A stretch of 64,000 nucleotides of DNA from Thiohalocapsa sp. ML1 (lineage in GTDB: Bacteria; Pseudomonadota; Gammaproteobacteria; Chromatiales; Chromatiaceae): positions 62,001 through 126,000 of the forward strand of contig NZ_JABX01000005.1 in NCBI RefSeq assembly GCF_001469165.1. The letters are read 5' to 3'. The notes beneath the pieces were generated by a model. That model did no database searches and had not been told where the DNA came from. It was given only the letters and a program-made list of their open reading frames with translations. The translations under genes were made by a program, and so were the position numbers. How positions within the stretch are numbered: the stretch's first letter is position 1; every line of letters starts with the position of its first letter. Below, in pieces: positions 10,398 through 19,231 of this stretch.

Positions 10398-11414
10398 ATG
10401 GGGACGGACACTCTCGATCGTCGCGACGCGCTGCTGCGGCTGCTCGCGGACGGCGGGCTGCATTCCGGCGCCGAGCTTGCGGCGGCGCTCGGTGTCAGTC
10501 GGGCGGCGGTGTGGAAGGCGCTGCATCGCGCCGCCGACGATCTCGGGCTGGAACTGACGGCCGTGCGCCGCAAGGGCTACAGGCTGGCACGGCCGCTGGA
10601 GCTGCTGGATGCGGACAGCATGACGTCGGCGCTGTCGGCGCCGGCACGGCAGCGGCTCGCCGGCCTTGAGGTACTGTTCAGCGTCGACTCCACCAATACA
10701 CGGCTCATGCAGGCCGCTGCCGCCGGCGCAGCCTCCGGGCGGGTCTGCCTCGCCGAGCGCCAGCTCGCCGGTCGCGGGCGCGGCGGGCGCGACTGGGTGT
10801 CGCCGTTCGGCGAGAACATCTATTTATCGATGCTTTGGCGCTATCCCGGCGGCCCCGCGGGGCTGGGCGGCTTGAGCCTTGCCTGCGGCGTCGCGGTGGC
10901 CGAGGTGCTGCGGCAGGCGGGCGTCGCGGACATCGCGCTCAAGTGGCCGAATGATCTGCACTGGCGGCGGCGCAAGCTCGGCGGGCTGCTGTTGGAGGTG
11001 GCCGGCGAGTCCCACGGGCCGAGCCATGTCGTCGTGGGGCTTGGTCTCAACCGGCGCTTGGGGGAGCAACAGGCCGCGGCCATCGACCAGCCCTGGGTGG
11101 ACCTGGCCGCCGTGCTCGGTGATGCACTGCCCGGGCGCAATCGGCTCGCGGCGGGGCTGATCGAGGCGCTGTCGGCGGCGCTGGCAGCCTACGGCGACGG
11201 TGGGCTCGCGCCCGTACTGCCGGCGTGGCGGGCGTTCGACGCCTATCAGGGCGAGCCGGTGGCGTTGCTCATGGGGGGGCAACGGATCACCGGCACCTGT
11301 GCCGGCATCGCAGACGACGGGGCGCTGCTGCTCAAGACGGCCGATGGCCTGCGGGCCTTCCATGCGGGCGAGGTGAGCCTGCGGCCGCTGGCAGGGGGTT
11401 GGGTGCGCGCCTAA
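10398..11414 (+). CDS. birA: Biotin-protein ligase/biotin operon repressor BirA
   Basis: Activates biotin to biotinyl-AMP and attaches it to acetyl-CoA carboxylase carrier protein; the bifunctional form also represses biotin genes. A winged-helix DNA-binding domain occupies about residues 8-65 (HSGAELAAALGVSRAAVWKA is the recognition region). The catalytic domain follows with DSTNT, the biotinyl-AMP loop GRGRGGRDWVSPFGENIY, LKWPNDL and KLGGLLLEV, then a C-terminal SH3-like domain. The presence of the HTH marks the repressor type. At 338 residues it is of normal length. The coaX gene that often follows birA is absent; a repeat block lies downstream instead. Confidence 0.95.
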   Translation: MGTDTLDRRDALLRLLADGGLHSGAELAAALGVSRAAVWKALHRAADDLGLELTAVRRKGYRLARPLELLDADSMTSALSAPARQRLAGLEVLFSVDSTNTRLMQAAAAGAASGRVCLAERQLAGRGRGGRDWVSPFGENIYLSMLWRYPGGPAGLGGLSLACGVAVAEVLRQAGVADIALKWPNDLHWRRRKLGGLLLEVAGESHGPSHVVVGLGLNRRLGEQQAAAIDQPWVDLAAVLGDALPGRNRLAAGLIEALSAALAAYGDGGLAPVLPAWRAFDAYQGEPVALLMGGQRITGTCAGIADDGALLLKTADGLRAFHAGEVSLRPLAGGWVRA

Positions 11415-11431
11415 TTGTCGGATTGGCCAAT

Positions 11432-11577
11432 TGCGTCGAAATCGAAATCGGGTTCGGGATCGAAAATCGGGATCGGTCGCCAATCGGTTCGATTGCGATA
11501 CCGATTTCGATAGCGATGCACGCGACTCGTCGGTCTGAGGCGAGGGAGCCCCCCTCGGCCCTCAGCCCTTGGCCCTT
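11432..11577. repeat. Composite repeat: ATCGNN hexamers, 24-bp-motif fragment and heptad hairpin
   Basis: From 11432 to 11518 the sequence is built of ATCGAA, ATCGGG and TTCGAT-type hexamers. At 11521-11543 it continues with CGCGACTCGTCGGTCTGAGGCGA, seen also near 7257. At 11537-11577 it becomes a heptad hairpin-family copy (GAGGGAGCC, then CCTCGGCCCTCAGCCC) that abuts the stop codon of the convergent lipoprotein gene. Confidence 0.75.
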
Positions 11578-11579
11578 CT

Positions 11580-12176
11580 TCAAGGCGCTGGCGGGACCTC
11601 GCTCGGCAGCGGCACGACCTCGCCCGCGGCCTCGCGGTCCGCCGCTTCGATCATGGCGTCCACTGCGTCGCGGTCCGCGGCGGGGACCTCCTCAAGGCCG
11701 AGATCCTGTTCGGCGACCATCTGCTCGGCGGCGATGTCATCGGGCGAGGCTGCGGGGCGGCCGTCGCAGCGGGTGCTGAGGCAGGTGTCGAGAGCGCGGG
11801 CGATGCAGCCCGTGGCCGGGATGTTGGCATCCGCCGCGGGGTATTCCTGCAGCAGTTGGTTGGTGAAGCCGTCCTTGGAGATGTCACCGGTGTAGAGGCG
11901 CGAGGTGAGCTGGCGGAAGGTGGTGTCGCGCTCCATCAGCGTCGCGACGGTCTCGCCGCCGACGAGCTTCTCGCCACAGTTCTGGTCCACCAGGTCCACG
12001 AAGCCCGCCTCGCTAGGGCCGCCGAACAAGGGGCCGACGCTGTCGCGCAGTGCGCCGCGCATGGGGTTGTCCGCGGCGCAGCCGCCGAGCAGCGCGAGCG
12101 CGAGCAGGGCAACGGCAGCCGCGGGGGCCGGCACGGAGCGGGCAGGGCGCTGTCGGGTCTGGCAGGTATCGGGCAT
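11580..12176 (-). CDS. Predicted lipoprotein of unknown function
   Basis: An exported protein I cannot assign to a family. From ATG 12176 it is 198 residues with a short basic N-terminus, hydrophobic core and lipobox LLGGC, so it is probably lipidated. The mature part carries a few scattered cysteines (NCGEKL, TGCIARALDTC, STRCDG) and an acidic C-terminal half. An alternative ATG at 12233 overlaps the stop of the upstream SPOR gene as ATGA, which would suggest translational coupling, but it would put 35 residues before the hydrophobic core. AGGGAA before 12176 supports the shorter form. The gene ends against a heptad hairpin. Confidence 0.65.
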   Translation of the reverse strand: MPDTCQTRQRPARSVPAPAAAVALLALALLGGCAADNPMRGALRDSVGPLFGGPSEAGFVDLVDQNCGEKLVGGETVATLMERDTTFRQLTSRLYTGDISKDGFTNQLLQEYPAADANIPATGCIARALDTCLSTRCDGRPAASPDDIAAEQMVAEQDLGLEEVPAADRDAVDAMIEAADREAAGEVVPLPSEVPPAP

Positions 12177-12229
12177 GGGGTGTTCCCTAGGCGGCTTGGG
12201 TTGGGACGGCGCGGCGGTCGGACGGCGGA

Positions 12230-12841
12230 TCATTGGGCGCGCATCATCATGGGCTTGTGTCCGTTGCCTTGCAGCCTGGAGCGCAGCGCATTGGCATCCG
12301 CCTTGGCATAGGCGCCGGTGCGCACGCGGTGATAGGTCTGGCCGCTGTCGATGGTGACGGTCTGGATGGACGTCTGGATGCCGAGCAGCGCGAGCTGCGC
12401 CTTGAGCTTTTCGGCGTCGGCGGTGCTGCGGAAGGAGCCGACCTGGAGAATGTAGCTGTTCGGGCCCGCCGCGGTCTCCGGCACCGGCGCGGGCGTGGCG
12501 CTTGCGGTTTGGGGCGCGGCCTGCTGCCGCGGCGGCTGCATCTGCTGGCCGGGGGCCGGCAGCGGCACGGGCTCGGGGACGCGCTCCGCGGGCACCACGA
12601 CCTCTTCCTTCGGCAACATGTCGTAGAAGTCGAAGGTGGGCTTCGGCCGCTGCGCCTCAGCGGGCTCTGTTGTCGCCACCGCCGCGAGCGGCGCCGTGGC
12701 CTGTTGCTCGTTCAGCATCCAGGCGACGCCGACGCCGAAGGCGCCGACGAGCCCGCCGGCAAGAAACCAGAACGCGCAGGTGCCGCGCGGCTCCTTACGC
12801 CGGCGCGAGGGTGGTGCTCCCTTGCGATAGTCACGGGTCAT
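12230..12841 (-). CDS. SPOR-domain cell-division protein, FtsN-like
   Basis: A 203-residue single-pass membrane protein with a short cytoplasmic N-terminus rich in Arg/Lys, one transmembrane segment (about 24-43, FWFLAGGLVGAFGVGVAWML), a proline/alanine-rich periplasmic linker and a C-terminal SPOR domain (about 128-203, beginning SYILQVGSFRSTADAEKLKA). SPOR domains bind denuded glycan strands at the septum. The position directly downstream of argS is the usual gammaproteobacterial place for this FtsN-type gene. The hslVU genes that often follow are missing here, replaced by a lipoprotein gene. Confidence 0.88.
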   Translation of the reverse strand: MTRDYRKGAPPSRRRKEPRGTCAFWFLAGGLVGAFGVGVAWMLNEQQATAPLAAVATTEPAEAQRPKPTFDFYDMLPKEEVVVPAERVPEPVPLPAPGQQMQPPRQQAAPQTASATPAPVPETAAGPNSYILQVGSFRSTADAEKLKAQLALLGIQTSIQTVTIDSGQTYHRVRTGAYAKADANALRSRLQGNGHKPMMMRAQ

Positions 12842-12853
12842 TGGGTGCCTCGC

Positions 12854-14638
12854 TCACATCCGATCCGGCGCCGAGACGCCGAGCAGGTTCAGACCGTTCG
12901 CAAGCACGACCCGCACCGCCAGGATCAACTGGACCCGGGCGTCGCGCAGCTCGGCGTCGTCGACGAGGAACTGGTGGGCGTTGTAGTAGGTGTGGAAGTC
13001 GTTGGCCAGCTCGCGCAGATAATGGGTGAGCTGGTGCGGCTCTTCGCTCAGTGCGGCGCTCTCGACGGCTTCCGGCCAGCGCGCCAGGGTCTTGAGTAGG
13101 CTGATCTCGTGTGACTCCACCAGGCGCGCTAGACGCGGGTCGTCGGGCGTTGGCCTGACCTCGAGCGCGATGCCGCGCTCGGCCGCCTGCTGCAGCACGC
13201 TGGCGACGCGCGCGTGGGCGTATTGCACGTAGTAGACGGGGTTGTCGGCGGACTGGCTCTTCGCGAGATCCAGGTCGAAGTCCATGTGCTGCTCGCAGCG
13301 GCGCATGACGTAGAAATAGCGCGCGGCGTCGCGGCCGACCTCTTTGCGCAGCTCCCGCAGGGTCACGAAGTCCCCGGAGCGGGTGGACATCTGCACCTTC
13401 TCGCCGCTGCGGTAGAGCACCGCGAACTGCACCAGCAGCACGTCGAGCCGGCGCGGGTCGTCGCCGAGCGCCGACAGCGCCGCCTTCACGCGCGGCACGT
13501 AGCCGTGGTGGTCCGCGCCCCAGACGTCGATGACACGGTCGAAGCCGCGCTCGAGCTTGTCCATGTGGTAGGCGATGTCCGACGCGAAGTAGGTCGTCTG
13601 GCCGTTCTCGCGCACGACGACGCGGTCCTTCTCGTCGCCGAAGGCCGTGGAGCGAAACCACAGCGCGCCCGCCTGTTCGTACAGGTGGCCGGCCTCGCGC
13701 AGGCGCTCCACGGCGCGGTTGACGGCGCCGGACTCGGTCAGCGAGCGCTCCGAGAACCACGCCTGATAGGTGATGCCGAACTGCGCCAAGTCGTCGCGGA
13801 TGTCGTCGAGGATGGTGTTCAGCCCCAGCTCGAAGACGTAGCGCCAGCGGTTGTCCCCGAGCAGGTGCTTGGCCTGTCCGATGAGGGCGTCGATGTGCGC
13901 CTCCTTGTCGCCGCCGTCGCCCGGCGTGACTTCATCCGGGGGCAGCCCGACCCGCACCTGGTCCATGTCCACGCGATAGGCGTCGCCATGCTCGCGGTGC
14001 AGGGTCGCGGCGATGTCCCAGACGTAGTCGCCCTTGTAGCCGTTGCTCGGGAAGTCGAGCGCCTCGCCGCACAGCTCCAGGTAGCGCAGCCAGACCGAGG
14101 TGCCGAGGATGTCCATCTGCCGGCCGGCGTCGTTGACGTAGTACTCGCGGTGCACGTCGAAGCCGACGTATTCCAAGAGATCCGCCACCGCCGCCCCATA
14201 GGCCGCACCGCGGCCGTGGCCGACATGCAGCGGGCCGGTGGGGTTGGCGGAGACGAACTCCACCTGCACGCGGCGGCCCGCGCCCAGCTTGGCGCGGCCG
14301 TAGTCGGGGCCTTGGCGCAGGATCTCCGGCACCAGCGCGCGGTACGCGTGCTCGGCGATATGGAAGTTGATGAAGCCGGGGCCGGCGATGTCCATGCGCG
14401 CGATGTGCGAGCCGACTGCGCCGAGCTGACCGCGCTCGCGAATCAGCTCGATGCTCGCGACGATGCGCGCCGCCAAATCGCGCGGCTTCAGGCCCAGGCC
14501 CTTGGCCAGCACCAACGCGATGTTGCAGGCGAAGTCGCCGTGGTTCTGATCCTTTGTGCGCTCGACCGTAATGGCGTCGTAGCCGATCTTGAGCTCGTCG
14601 AGCGCTGTGGCGATGAGGTTCTGAAGCTCGGACTGCAT
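12854..14638 (-). CDS. argS: Arginyl-tRNA synthetase
   Basis: Charges tRNA-Arg with arginine (class I synthetase). The HIGH-type signature appears as [14 protein letters not shown]. The KMSKS position reads [10 protein letters not shown], the relaxed form also seen in E. coli ArgRS. An N-terminal Add1 domain (about 1-110) and a C-terminal DALR anticodon-binding domain (about 470-594) are recognisable. ATG 14638 ([13 protein letters not shown]) is chosen over an in-frame ATG at 14692 because family homology begins there. The length of 594 residues is then normal. It is followed after 12 bp by the SPOR gene, a conserved pair. The 243-bp upstream gap holds an 8-bp-stem hairpin (14679-14700) and a TATACT box at 14803-14808 without a clear -35. 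Confidence 0.96.
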   Translation of the reverse strand: MQSELQNLIATALDELKIGYDAITVERTKDQNHGDFACNIALVLAKGLGLKPRDLAARIVASIELIRERGQLGAVGSHIARMDIAGPGFINFHIAEHAYRALVPEILRQGPDYGRAKLGAGRRVQVEFVSANPTGPLHVGHGRGAAYGAAVADLLEYVGFDVHREYYVNDAGRQMDILGTSVWLRYLELCGEALDFPSNGYKGDYVWDIAATLHREHGDAYRVDMDQVRVGLPPDEVTPGDGGDKEAHIDALIGQAKHLLGDNRWRYVFELGLNTILDDIRDDLAQFGITYQAWFSERSLTESGAVNRAVERLREAGHLYEQAGALWFRSTAFGDEKDRVVVRENGQTTYFASDIAYHMDKLERGFDRVIDVWGADHHGYVPRVKAALSALGDDPRRLDVLLVQFAVLYRSGEKVQMSTRSGDFVTLRELRKEVGRDAARYFYVMRRCEQHMDFDLDLAKSQSADNPVYYVQYAHARVASVLQQAAERGIALEVRPTPDDPRLARLVESHEISLLKTLARWPEAVESAALSEEPHQLTHYLRELANDFHTYYNAHQFLVDDAELRDARVQLILAVRVVLANGLNLLGVSAPDRM

Positions 14639-14881
14639 GTGTCGGTCAGGGGTCCTGGTGTCGTGCAATGCGTCATTCGCCCGCCCCTGCATGGCGGGCG
14701 AGCATGGCTTGCCTTGCTTCGGCGTCTGCCGTGCCGGATCGACTCACGGGCAGGCGTAGCGCGGTCGGGGTGTTGAGAATTCGAGCCTTCTCGCAGCGGC
14801 CTAGTATAGAGCAGCCCGCGCTCGGCGGCGGAACGCGCGTTGGCGGCAATGTACCGTTGCGGCGGAGCTGCACGCGTTCGC

Positions 14882-17095
14882 TCACAGGCTCTCCTGCGGG
14901 TCCACATCGATGCTCCAGCGCAACTGCGTTGGCCGGCGCAGCGCGCGCAGCCGCGGCAACAAAAGCGCCAGCACGCGCTGCAGCAGGGCGCGGCTCGGCG
15001 CCTGCAGCAGCAGTTGGGCGCGGATGCGCCCGGCGCGGCGCTCCATCTGGGCCGGCGCCGGCCCCCAGAACTCCAGCTCAGGCGGCGCCAGCGGCCGTGC
15101 CGCTGCGAGCACCTCGGTGAGGAAGTCGAGCGCCGCCTGCTCCTCGGGGCTGTCGGCGCGCAGCATGGCCTGGTGGCTGAAGGGCGGGAGCCCGGCCTCG
15201 AGCCGTTCCCGCAGCGCTGCCGTGGCGAAGGCGCCGTAGCCTTCGCGCAGCAGTAGCGCCAGCAGCGGGTGCCGCGGGTGGCGCGTCTGCAACAGGACGG
15301 TGCCGGCGCGCTCGGCGCGGCCGGCGCGGCCGGCAACCTGGATCAGGAGCTGCGCCATGCGTTCGGTGGCGCGGAAGTCGCTGCCGTAGAGTCCATGGTC
15401 CAGGTCCAGAATGCCCACCAGCGTGACGCCGGGCAGGTGGTGGCCCTTCGCCAGCATCTGGGTGCCGAGCAGGATGCGGTGCTCGCCCCGCTGCGCACAG
15501 GCCAGGAGCCGCTCCAGCTCGCCCCGGCGGCGGGTGCTGTCGCGGTCGATGCGTGCCAGCGGCAAGCCGGGGAAGCGCTGGCGCAGCGTGTCCTCCACGC
15601 GCTCGGTGCCCTGGCCGAGGGGGCGCAGGTCCGGCGAGCCGCAGTCGGGGCACTGCACCGGCTGGGCCTGCTCCAGCCCGCAGTGATGACAGACCAGGCG
15701 CGCACGGCCGCGATGCACCGTGAGGCGCGCGTCGCAGCGCGTGCACTCGCTGATCCAGCCGCAGTCGTGGCAGGTGAGCACGGGCGAGAAGCCGCGCCGG
15801 TTCAGAAACAGCAGCACCTGGTTGCCGGCATCGAGCACCTGATCCATGCGCGTCAGCAACGCATGACTCAGCCCCGTCTCCAGCGGCTGGGCGCGGATAT
15901 CCGCCACCAGGATGTCCGGGTCCGCGGCACCGCCGGCGCGCTCGGGCAGGCAGAGCTGCCGGTAGCGCCCGAGCCGGGCGTTATGCAGCGTCTCCAACGC
16001 GGGCGTCGCGGAGCCGAGCACGATGGGGCAGCGTGCCTGCTGCGCGCGGCGCACGGCGAGGTCGCGGGCGGAGTAGCGAAAGCCCTCCTGCTGCTTGAGC
16101 GACAGGTCATGCTCCTCATCGACGATGACCAGCCCCAGCTCCGGCAACGGCGTGAACACGGCCGAACGCGTGCCGAGCAGGAGCCGCGCCGCGCCGGTGG
16201 CCGCGGCGCGCCAGGCGCGCTCGCGCTCGGTGTCGGCGAGGGCCGAGTGGAGCACCACCATGGCCGCCGGCACGCGGCGCGCGAAGCGCGCTTGCAACTG
16301 CGGCGTCAGGCCGATCTCGGGCACCAGCACCAGCACCTGCCGGCCCGCCGCGAGCGCGCGCTCGATCAGAGCAAGGTAGACCTCGGTCTTGCCGCTGCCG
16401 GTGACGCCGTCGAGCAGGAAGCAGCCGAAGCCGGTGCCCGCGGCGACCGCGGCGACGGCGGCGGCTTGGTGCTCGTTCAGGGGCGGCGGCGCGTCGCGCG
16501 CCGGCGCGGGCACCGGATCGAGCGGCGCCGCGTGCAGCCGGCAGCGCGCGATGAGCCCGCGGGCGGCCAGCGCCCGCAACGGCCCATCGCAGTTGCCCAC
16601 GCGGGCATGCAGCTCGGCATCGGTGAGGCCTTGCGGCGTCGCCGCGAGCAGCGCGAGCAGCTCGCGCTGCCGCGGCGCGCGATGCAGCGCGTCGGCGGCG
16701 GTGGCGACATCCGCCGCCGCCCGCCAGCCCAGCGGGCGCTCGTCGAGCAGCGCTCGTGCCTGGCGCAGCCGCACGGGCAGGGCGCCGAACAGGGCCTCGC
16801 CGGGATCAGCGCGATAGTAGTCCGTCGCCCAGAGCAAAAAATCCAGGTCCGCCTGGGTCAGGAGCGGGGCCGGGTCGATGACGGCAGCGATGGGCTTGAG
16901 GCGCTCCGTCGGCACCGTGGTTTCCAGCGCGGCGGATACGACCATGCCGACCCGGCGGGCGCGGCCGAGTGGCACCAGCACCCGGGTGCCGGGTGGCACG
17001 GTGCCGCCCGGCGGCGGGAGGTAGTCCAGGAGCTCGCCCAAGGGCGCGGCGACGGCCACGCGAAGCACGCTGACGGCGTGGCTGGGGGAAGGCAT
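14882..17095 (-). CDS. priA: Primosomal replication-restart helicase PriA
   Basis: Superfamily 2 DNA helicase that recognises abandoned forks and reloads the replicative helicase. The N-terminal 3'-DNA-binding domain (about 1-105) is followed by a winged-helix part, Walker A GVTGSGKT (about 230-237), the DEEH box (326-329) and the aromatic-rich loop. The zinc-binding insert has paired cysteines at CHDCGWISECTRC and CHHCGLEQAQPVQCPDC. The length of 737 residues matches the family. The promoter side faces a 434-bp AT-rich spacer with a DnaA-box pair. argS lies downstream on the same strand, a common neighbourhood. Confidence 0.96.
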   Translation of the reverse strand: MPSPSHAVSVLRVAVAAPLGELLDYLPPPGGTVPPGTRVLVPLGRARRVGMVVSAALETTVPTERLKPIAAVIDPAPLLTQADLDFLLWATDYYRADPGEALFGALPVRLRQARALLDERPLGWRAAADVATAADALHRAPRQRELLALLAATPQGLTDAELHARVGNCDGPLRALAARGLIARCRLHAAPLDPVPAPARDAPPPLNEHQAAAVAAVAAGTGFGCFLLDGVTGSGKTEVYLALIERALAAGRQVLVLVPEIGLTPQLQARFARRVPAAMVVLHSALADTERERAWRAAATGAARLLLGTRSAVFTPLPELGLVIVDEEHDLSLKQQEGFRYSARDLAVRRAQQARCPIVLGSATPALETLHNARLGRYRQLCLPERAGGAADPDILVADIRAQPLETGLSHALLTRMDQVLDAGNQVLLFLNRRGFSPVLTCHDCGWISECTRCDARLTVHRGRARLVCHHCGLEQAQPVQCPDCGSPDLRPLGQGTERVEDTLRQRFPGLPLARIDRDSTRRRGELERLLACAQRGEHRILLGTQMLAKGHHLPGVTLVGILDLDHGLYGSDFRATERMAQLLIQVAGRAGRAERAGTVLLQTRHPRHPLLALLLREGYGAFATAALRERLEAGLPPFSHQAMLRADSPEEQAALDFLTEVLAAARPLAPPELEFWGPAPAQMERRAGRIRAQLLLQAPSRALLQRVLALLLPRLRALRRPTQLRWSIDVDPQESL

Positions 17096-17171
17096 TACGG
17101 GTGGTTGGGGCGGTGCCGGAGGGGTCTCATTTTGACGTAGCTCAGCCCGACATCAATTCGTCATAAACCAC

Positions 17172-17195
17172 GATATTCACAGCCCCTGTGGATAA
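17172..17195 (-). promoter_or_regulatory. Perfect DnaA box with an inverted 7/9 partner
   Basis: TGTGGATAA at 17187-17195 is the exact complement of the consensus DnaA box TTATCCACA. Just upstream, ATATTCACA (about 17173-17181) matches 7 of 9 in the opposite orientation, five bases away. It could let DnaA influence priA; a replication origin is not supported by two sites alone. Confidence 0.45.
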
Positions 17196-17251
17196 GTCGG
17201 TGGAAAACGCGTGTGAACGATCCGCGAAGCGGAGCCATTGTTACCCTCTCG

Positions 17252-17280
17252 TAAGATTGGCCAGGAATTGACCAATCTTA
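17252..17280. promoter_or_regulatory. 9-bp inverted repeat, possible operator
   Basis: TAAGATTGG and CCAATCTTA form a perfect 9-bp dyad with an 11-base centre that itself pairs CA/TG. An A-run follows on the plus strand. There is no T-run in a position to make it a terminator on either strand, so an operator is likelier. Confidence 0.4.
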
Positions 17281-17472
17281 AAAAAAACATATAAAACAGT
17301 CAGATGTTGAATATCAGCCAATGCTAATCATTGTTTCGGCCGATGGGGATTGACAGGGCATGCCGATGCTGCTGACTGTGCAAAACCGCCCGACATCGCC
17401 GCCGGCATAGCGCTGGGACTTCCTTCGGCATCCTGGTTTTCCTTGAATCTGGCAACTATTTTGCACAGGACG

Positions 17473-17500
17473 TTGCAACGCGCGGGCGGGGATGTATTAT
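17473..17500 (+). promoter_or_regulatory. Candidate promoter for HNH gene
   Basis: TTGCAA (17473-17478) and TATTAT (17495-17500) are separated by 16 bp. The -10 matches consensus at 5 of 6. The start codon lies 29 bp downstream, so the leader would be short. Confidence 0.45.
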
Positions 17501-17529
17501 GGCCGCCAACTCGCGACCGGGGTCCAGTC

Positions 17530-18126
17530 ATGGTGTCACTGAGCCAACAGGTTTTGCGTACCGATCTGGCGGGCATGCCGCTGGAGTGGGTCGACTACAA
17601 GGCCGCCGCCCGGTTGTACTTCCTCGACCAGGTGGCCTATAGCTGCGGCAATCCGCTGATCCTGCTGCGTGGCGGCATCAATGCCCGCACGCGCGAGCAG
17701 AGCAGCCTGCTGATCCACAGCATCATCGCGACCCACGGCACGCACCACGCGCTGAGCAAGCTGCGCGACGACTACGTGCCGCCGTTGTCAAACCGCACGC
17801 TGTTCCAGCGCGACGACCATCTCTGCCTCTACTGCGGCGGGCGCTTTTCGCCGCGGCACCTGTCCCGCGACCACGTGCAGCCCATCAGCCGCGGCGGCCG
17901 GGACGTCTGGACCAACGTCGTCACCGCCTGCGTGCGCTGCAACAACTACAAGGCCGGCCGCACGCCGGAGGCGGCCGGCATGGAGCTCCTGGCGGTGCCC
18001 TTTGCGCCGACGCATGCGGAGTACATCTATCTGATGGGACGCAACGTGCTTGCGGATCAGATGCAGTTTCTGCGCGCGCACTTCCCGCGCACGTCGCCCC
18101 TGCTGCGGCGGCTGCCGAAGCCCTGA
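17530..18126 (+). CDS. HNH endonuclease family protein
   Basis: A 198-residue protein whose C-terminal half is a clear HNH nuclease fold: zinc-knuckle cysteines Cys99 and Cys102 (CLYCGGRF), the catalytic-histidine region SRDHVQPISRGG (His115), Asn129 in WTNVVTAC, and a second cysteine pair in ACVRCNNYKAG. The N-terminal 90 residues resemble those of the widespread HNH proteins that often start with a conserved WVDYKAAARLYFLD-like segment. The substrate is unknown; family members include DNA nickases and repair nucleases. ATG 17530 is chosen over upstream in-frame codons because homology-like sequence begins here and a promoter sits just before it. Confidence 0.85.
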   Translation: MVSLSQQVLRTDLAGMPLEWVDYKAAARLYFLDQVAYSCGNPLILLRGGINARTREQSSLLIHSIIATHGTHHALSKLRDDYVPPLSNRTLFQRDDHLCLYCGGRFSPRHLSRDHVQPISRGGRDVWTNVVTACVRCNNYKAGRTPEAAGMELLAVPFAPTHAEYIYLMGRNVLADQMQFLRAHFPRTSPLLRRLPKP

Positions 18127-18180
18127 ATCGCGCCGGCGCCGGCATTGCCCGGCCACCGGCAGCCCAAGCGAGGCCGCATC

Positions 18181-19062
18181 GTGACCGACTGGTCCGCCAT
18201 CGCCGCCGCCATCGCCGCCGCGAGCGGCCGCCCCTTCGCGCCGCGCGCGCCGCGCCACGTCGGCGGCGGCTGTATCAACAGCGCCGTCGTGCTCGCGGAC
18301 GGCGAGCAGCGCTGGTTCGTCAAGCTCAACGACGCATCCAGGCTCGATATGTTCGAGGCCGAGCGCGATGGGCTGACGGCGATGGCCGCGACCAACAGCA
18401 TCCGCGTGCCGCGACCGCTGTGCTGCGGTGTGGCCGCGGGCCAGGCCTTCATCGCGATGGAGTACGTGCCGCTCGGCGGTGCCGGCGGTGCGACCGCGGC
18501 CCTCGCCGGCGAGCAGCTCGCGGCGCTGCACCGTGCCGGTGCCGATGCCTTCGGCTGGCACCGTGAAAACACCATCGGCGCCACGCCGCAGCCGAACGGC
18601 TGGGAGGCGGACTGGCTAGGGTTCTGGTGCGAGCGCAGGCTCGGCTTTCAGTTGGCGCTTGCCGCGCAGAACGGCTACGGCGGGCGCCTGCAGCAGCGGG
18701 GCGCGCGGCTCTTGGCCGACGTCGGCGCGCTGCTCGGGCATGCACCGGTGCCGTCGCTGCTGCATGGAGATCTGTGGGGCGGCAACCTGGGCGGCGACGA
18801 CGCCGGCAACCCCGTGATCTTCGACCCTGCCTGCTACTACGGCGACCGCGAGGCGGATATCGCCATGACCGAGCTCTTCGGCGGCTTCGGCAGCCGCTTC
18901 TACGCCGCCTACAACGCCGCCTGGCCGCTGGACGCTGGTTATAGCGTGCGCAAGACGCTCTACAACCTCTACCACATCCTGAACCACCTGAACCTATTCG
19001 GCGGCGGCTACGCCAACCAAGCCGAGCGGATGATCGACCGCCTGCTCGCCGAGCTCGGGTGA
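18181..19062 (+). CDS. Fructosamine-3-kinase-family protein
   Basis: Kinase-like fold of the fructosamine kinase/ketosamine-3-kinase family (E. coli YniA type), proposed to phosphorylate sugar adducts on protein amines so that they fall off (deglycation). Recognisable parts are the nucleotide loop HVGGGCINSAVVL, the ATP-binding lysine near residue 48 (WFVKLN), the hinge MEYVPL, the catalytic loop LLHGDLWGGN and the metal aspartate in VIFDPACYYGDREADIAM. The start is taken as GTG 18181, which follows GCGAGG and matches the usual N-terminus; a longer TTG start at 18145 is less likely. The length is 293 residues, as expected. Confidence 0.9.
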   Translation: MTDWSAIAAAIAAASGRPFAPRAPRHVGGGCINSAVVLADGEQRWFVKLNDASRLDMFEAERDGLTAMAATNSIRVPRPLCCGVAAGQAFIAMEYVPLGGAGGATAALAGEQLAALHRAGADAFGWHRENTIGATPQPNGWEADWLGFWCERRLGFQLALAAQNGYGGRLQQRGARLLADVGALLGHAPVPSLLHGDLWGGNLGGDDAGNPVIFDPACYYGDREADIAMTELFGGFGSRFYAAYNAAWPLDAGYSVRKTLYNLYHILNHLNLFGGGYANQAERMIDRLLAELG

Positions 19063-19231
19063 CCCGTTCGCCCGTCGCCGATTCGGCGGCGCGATACGCT
19101 CGTTGCTGCTGCATCCGGGCGCCTGGGCCCGAAAGCGGCGGAGTTCCGGCAACATGACAGTTGTGTTAAAAGATGCCCTTGCCCACCGGCCACTCGTCGC
19201 CGCCTTGCAGACGCCCGATCCGTTTTCCCGT

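Larger units (their letters stand above)
17096..17529. other. AT-rich divergent spacer between priA and HNH gene
   Basis: This 434-bp spacer has markedly lower GC than its surroundings, especially 17250-17340. It contains a DnaA-box pair, a 9-bp dyad and a candidate promoter for the HNH gene, annotated separately. No gene is convincing inside it. Confidence 0.6.

Noticed and set aside
14660-14830. tRNA or small RNA gene upstream of argS
   Set aside because: No cloverleaf or T-loop sequence; only a short 8-bp hairpin is present.
17252-17280. Intrinsic terminator
   Set aside because: The hairpin is followed by an A-run on the plus strand and preceded, not followed, by the T-run on the minus strand.
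17172-17340. Chromosomal replication origin
   Set aside because: Only one perfect and one weak DnaA box, and no dnaA, dnaN, gidA or parAB genes nearby.
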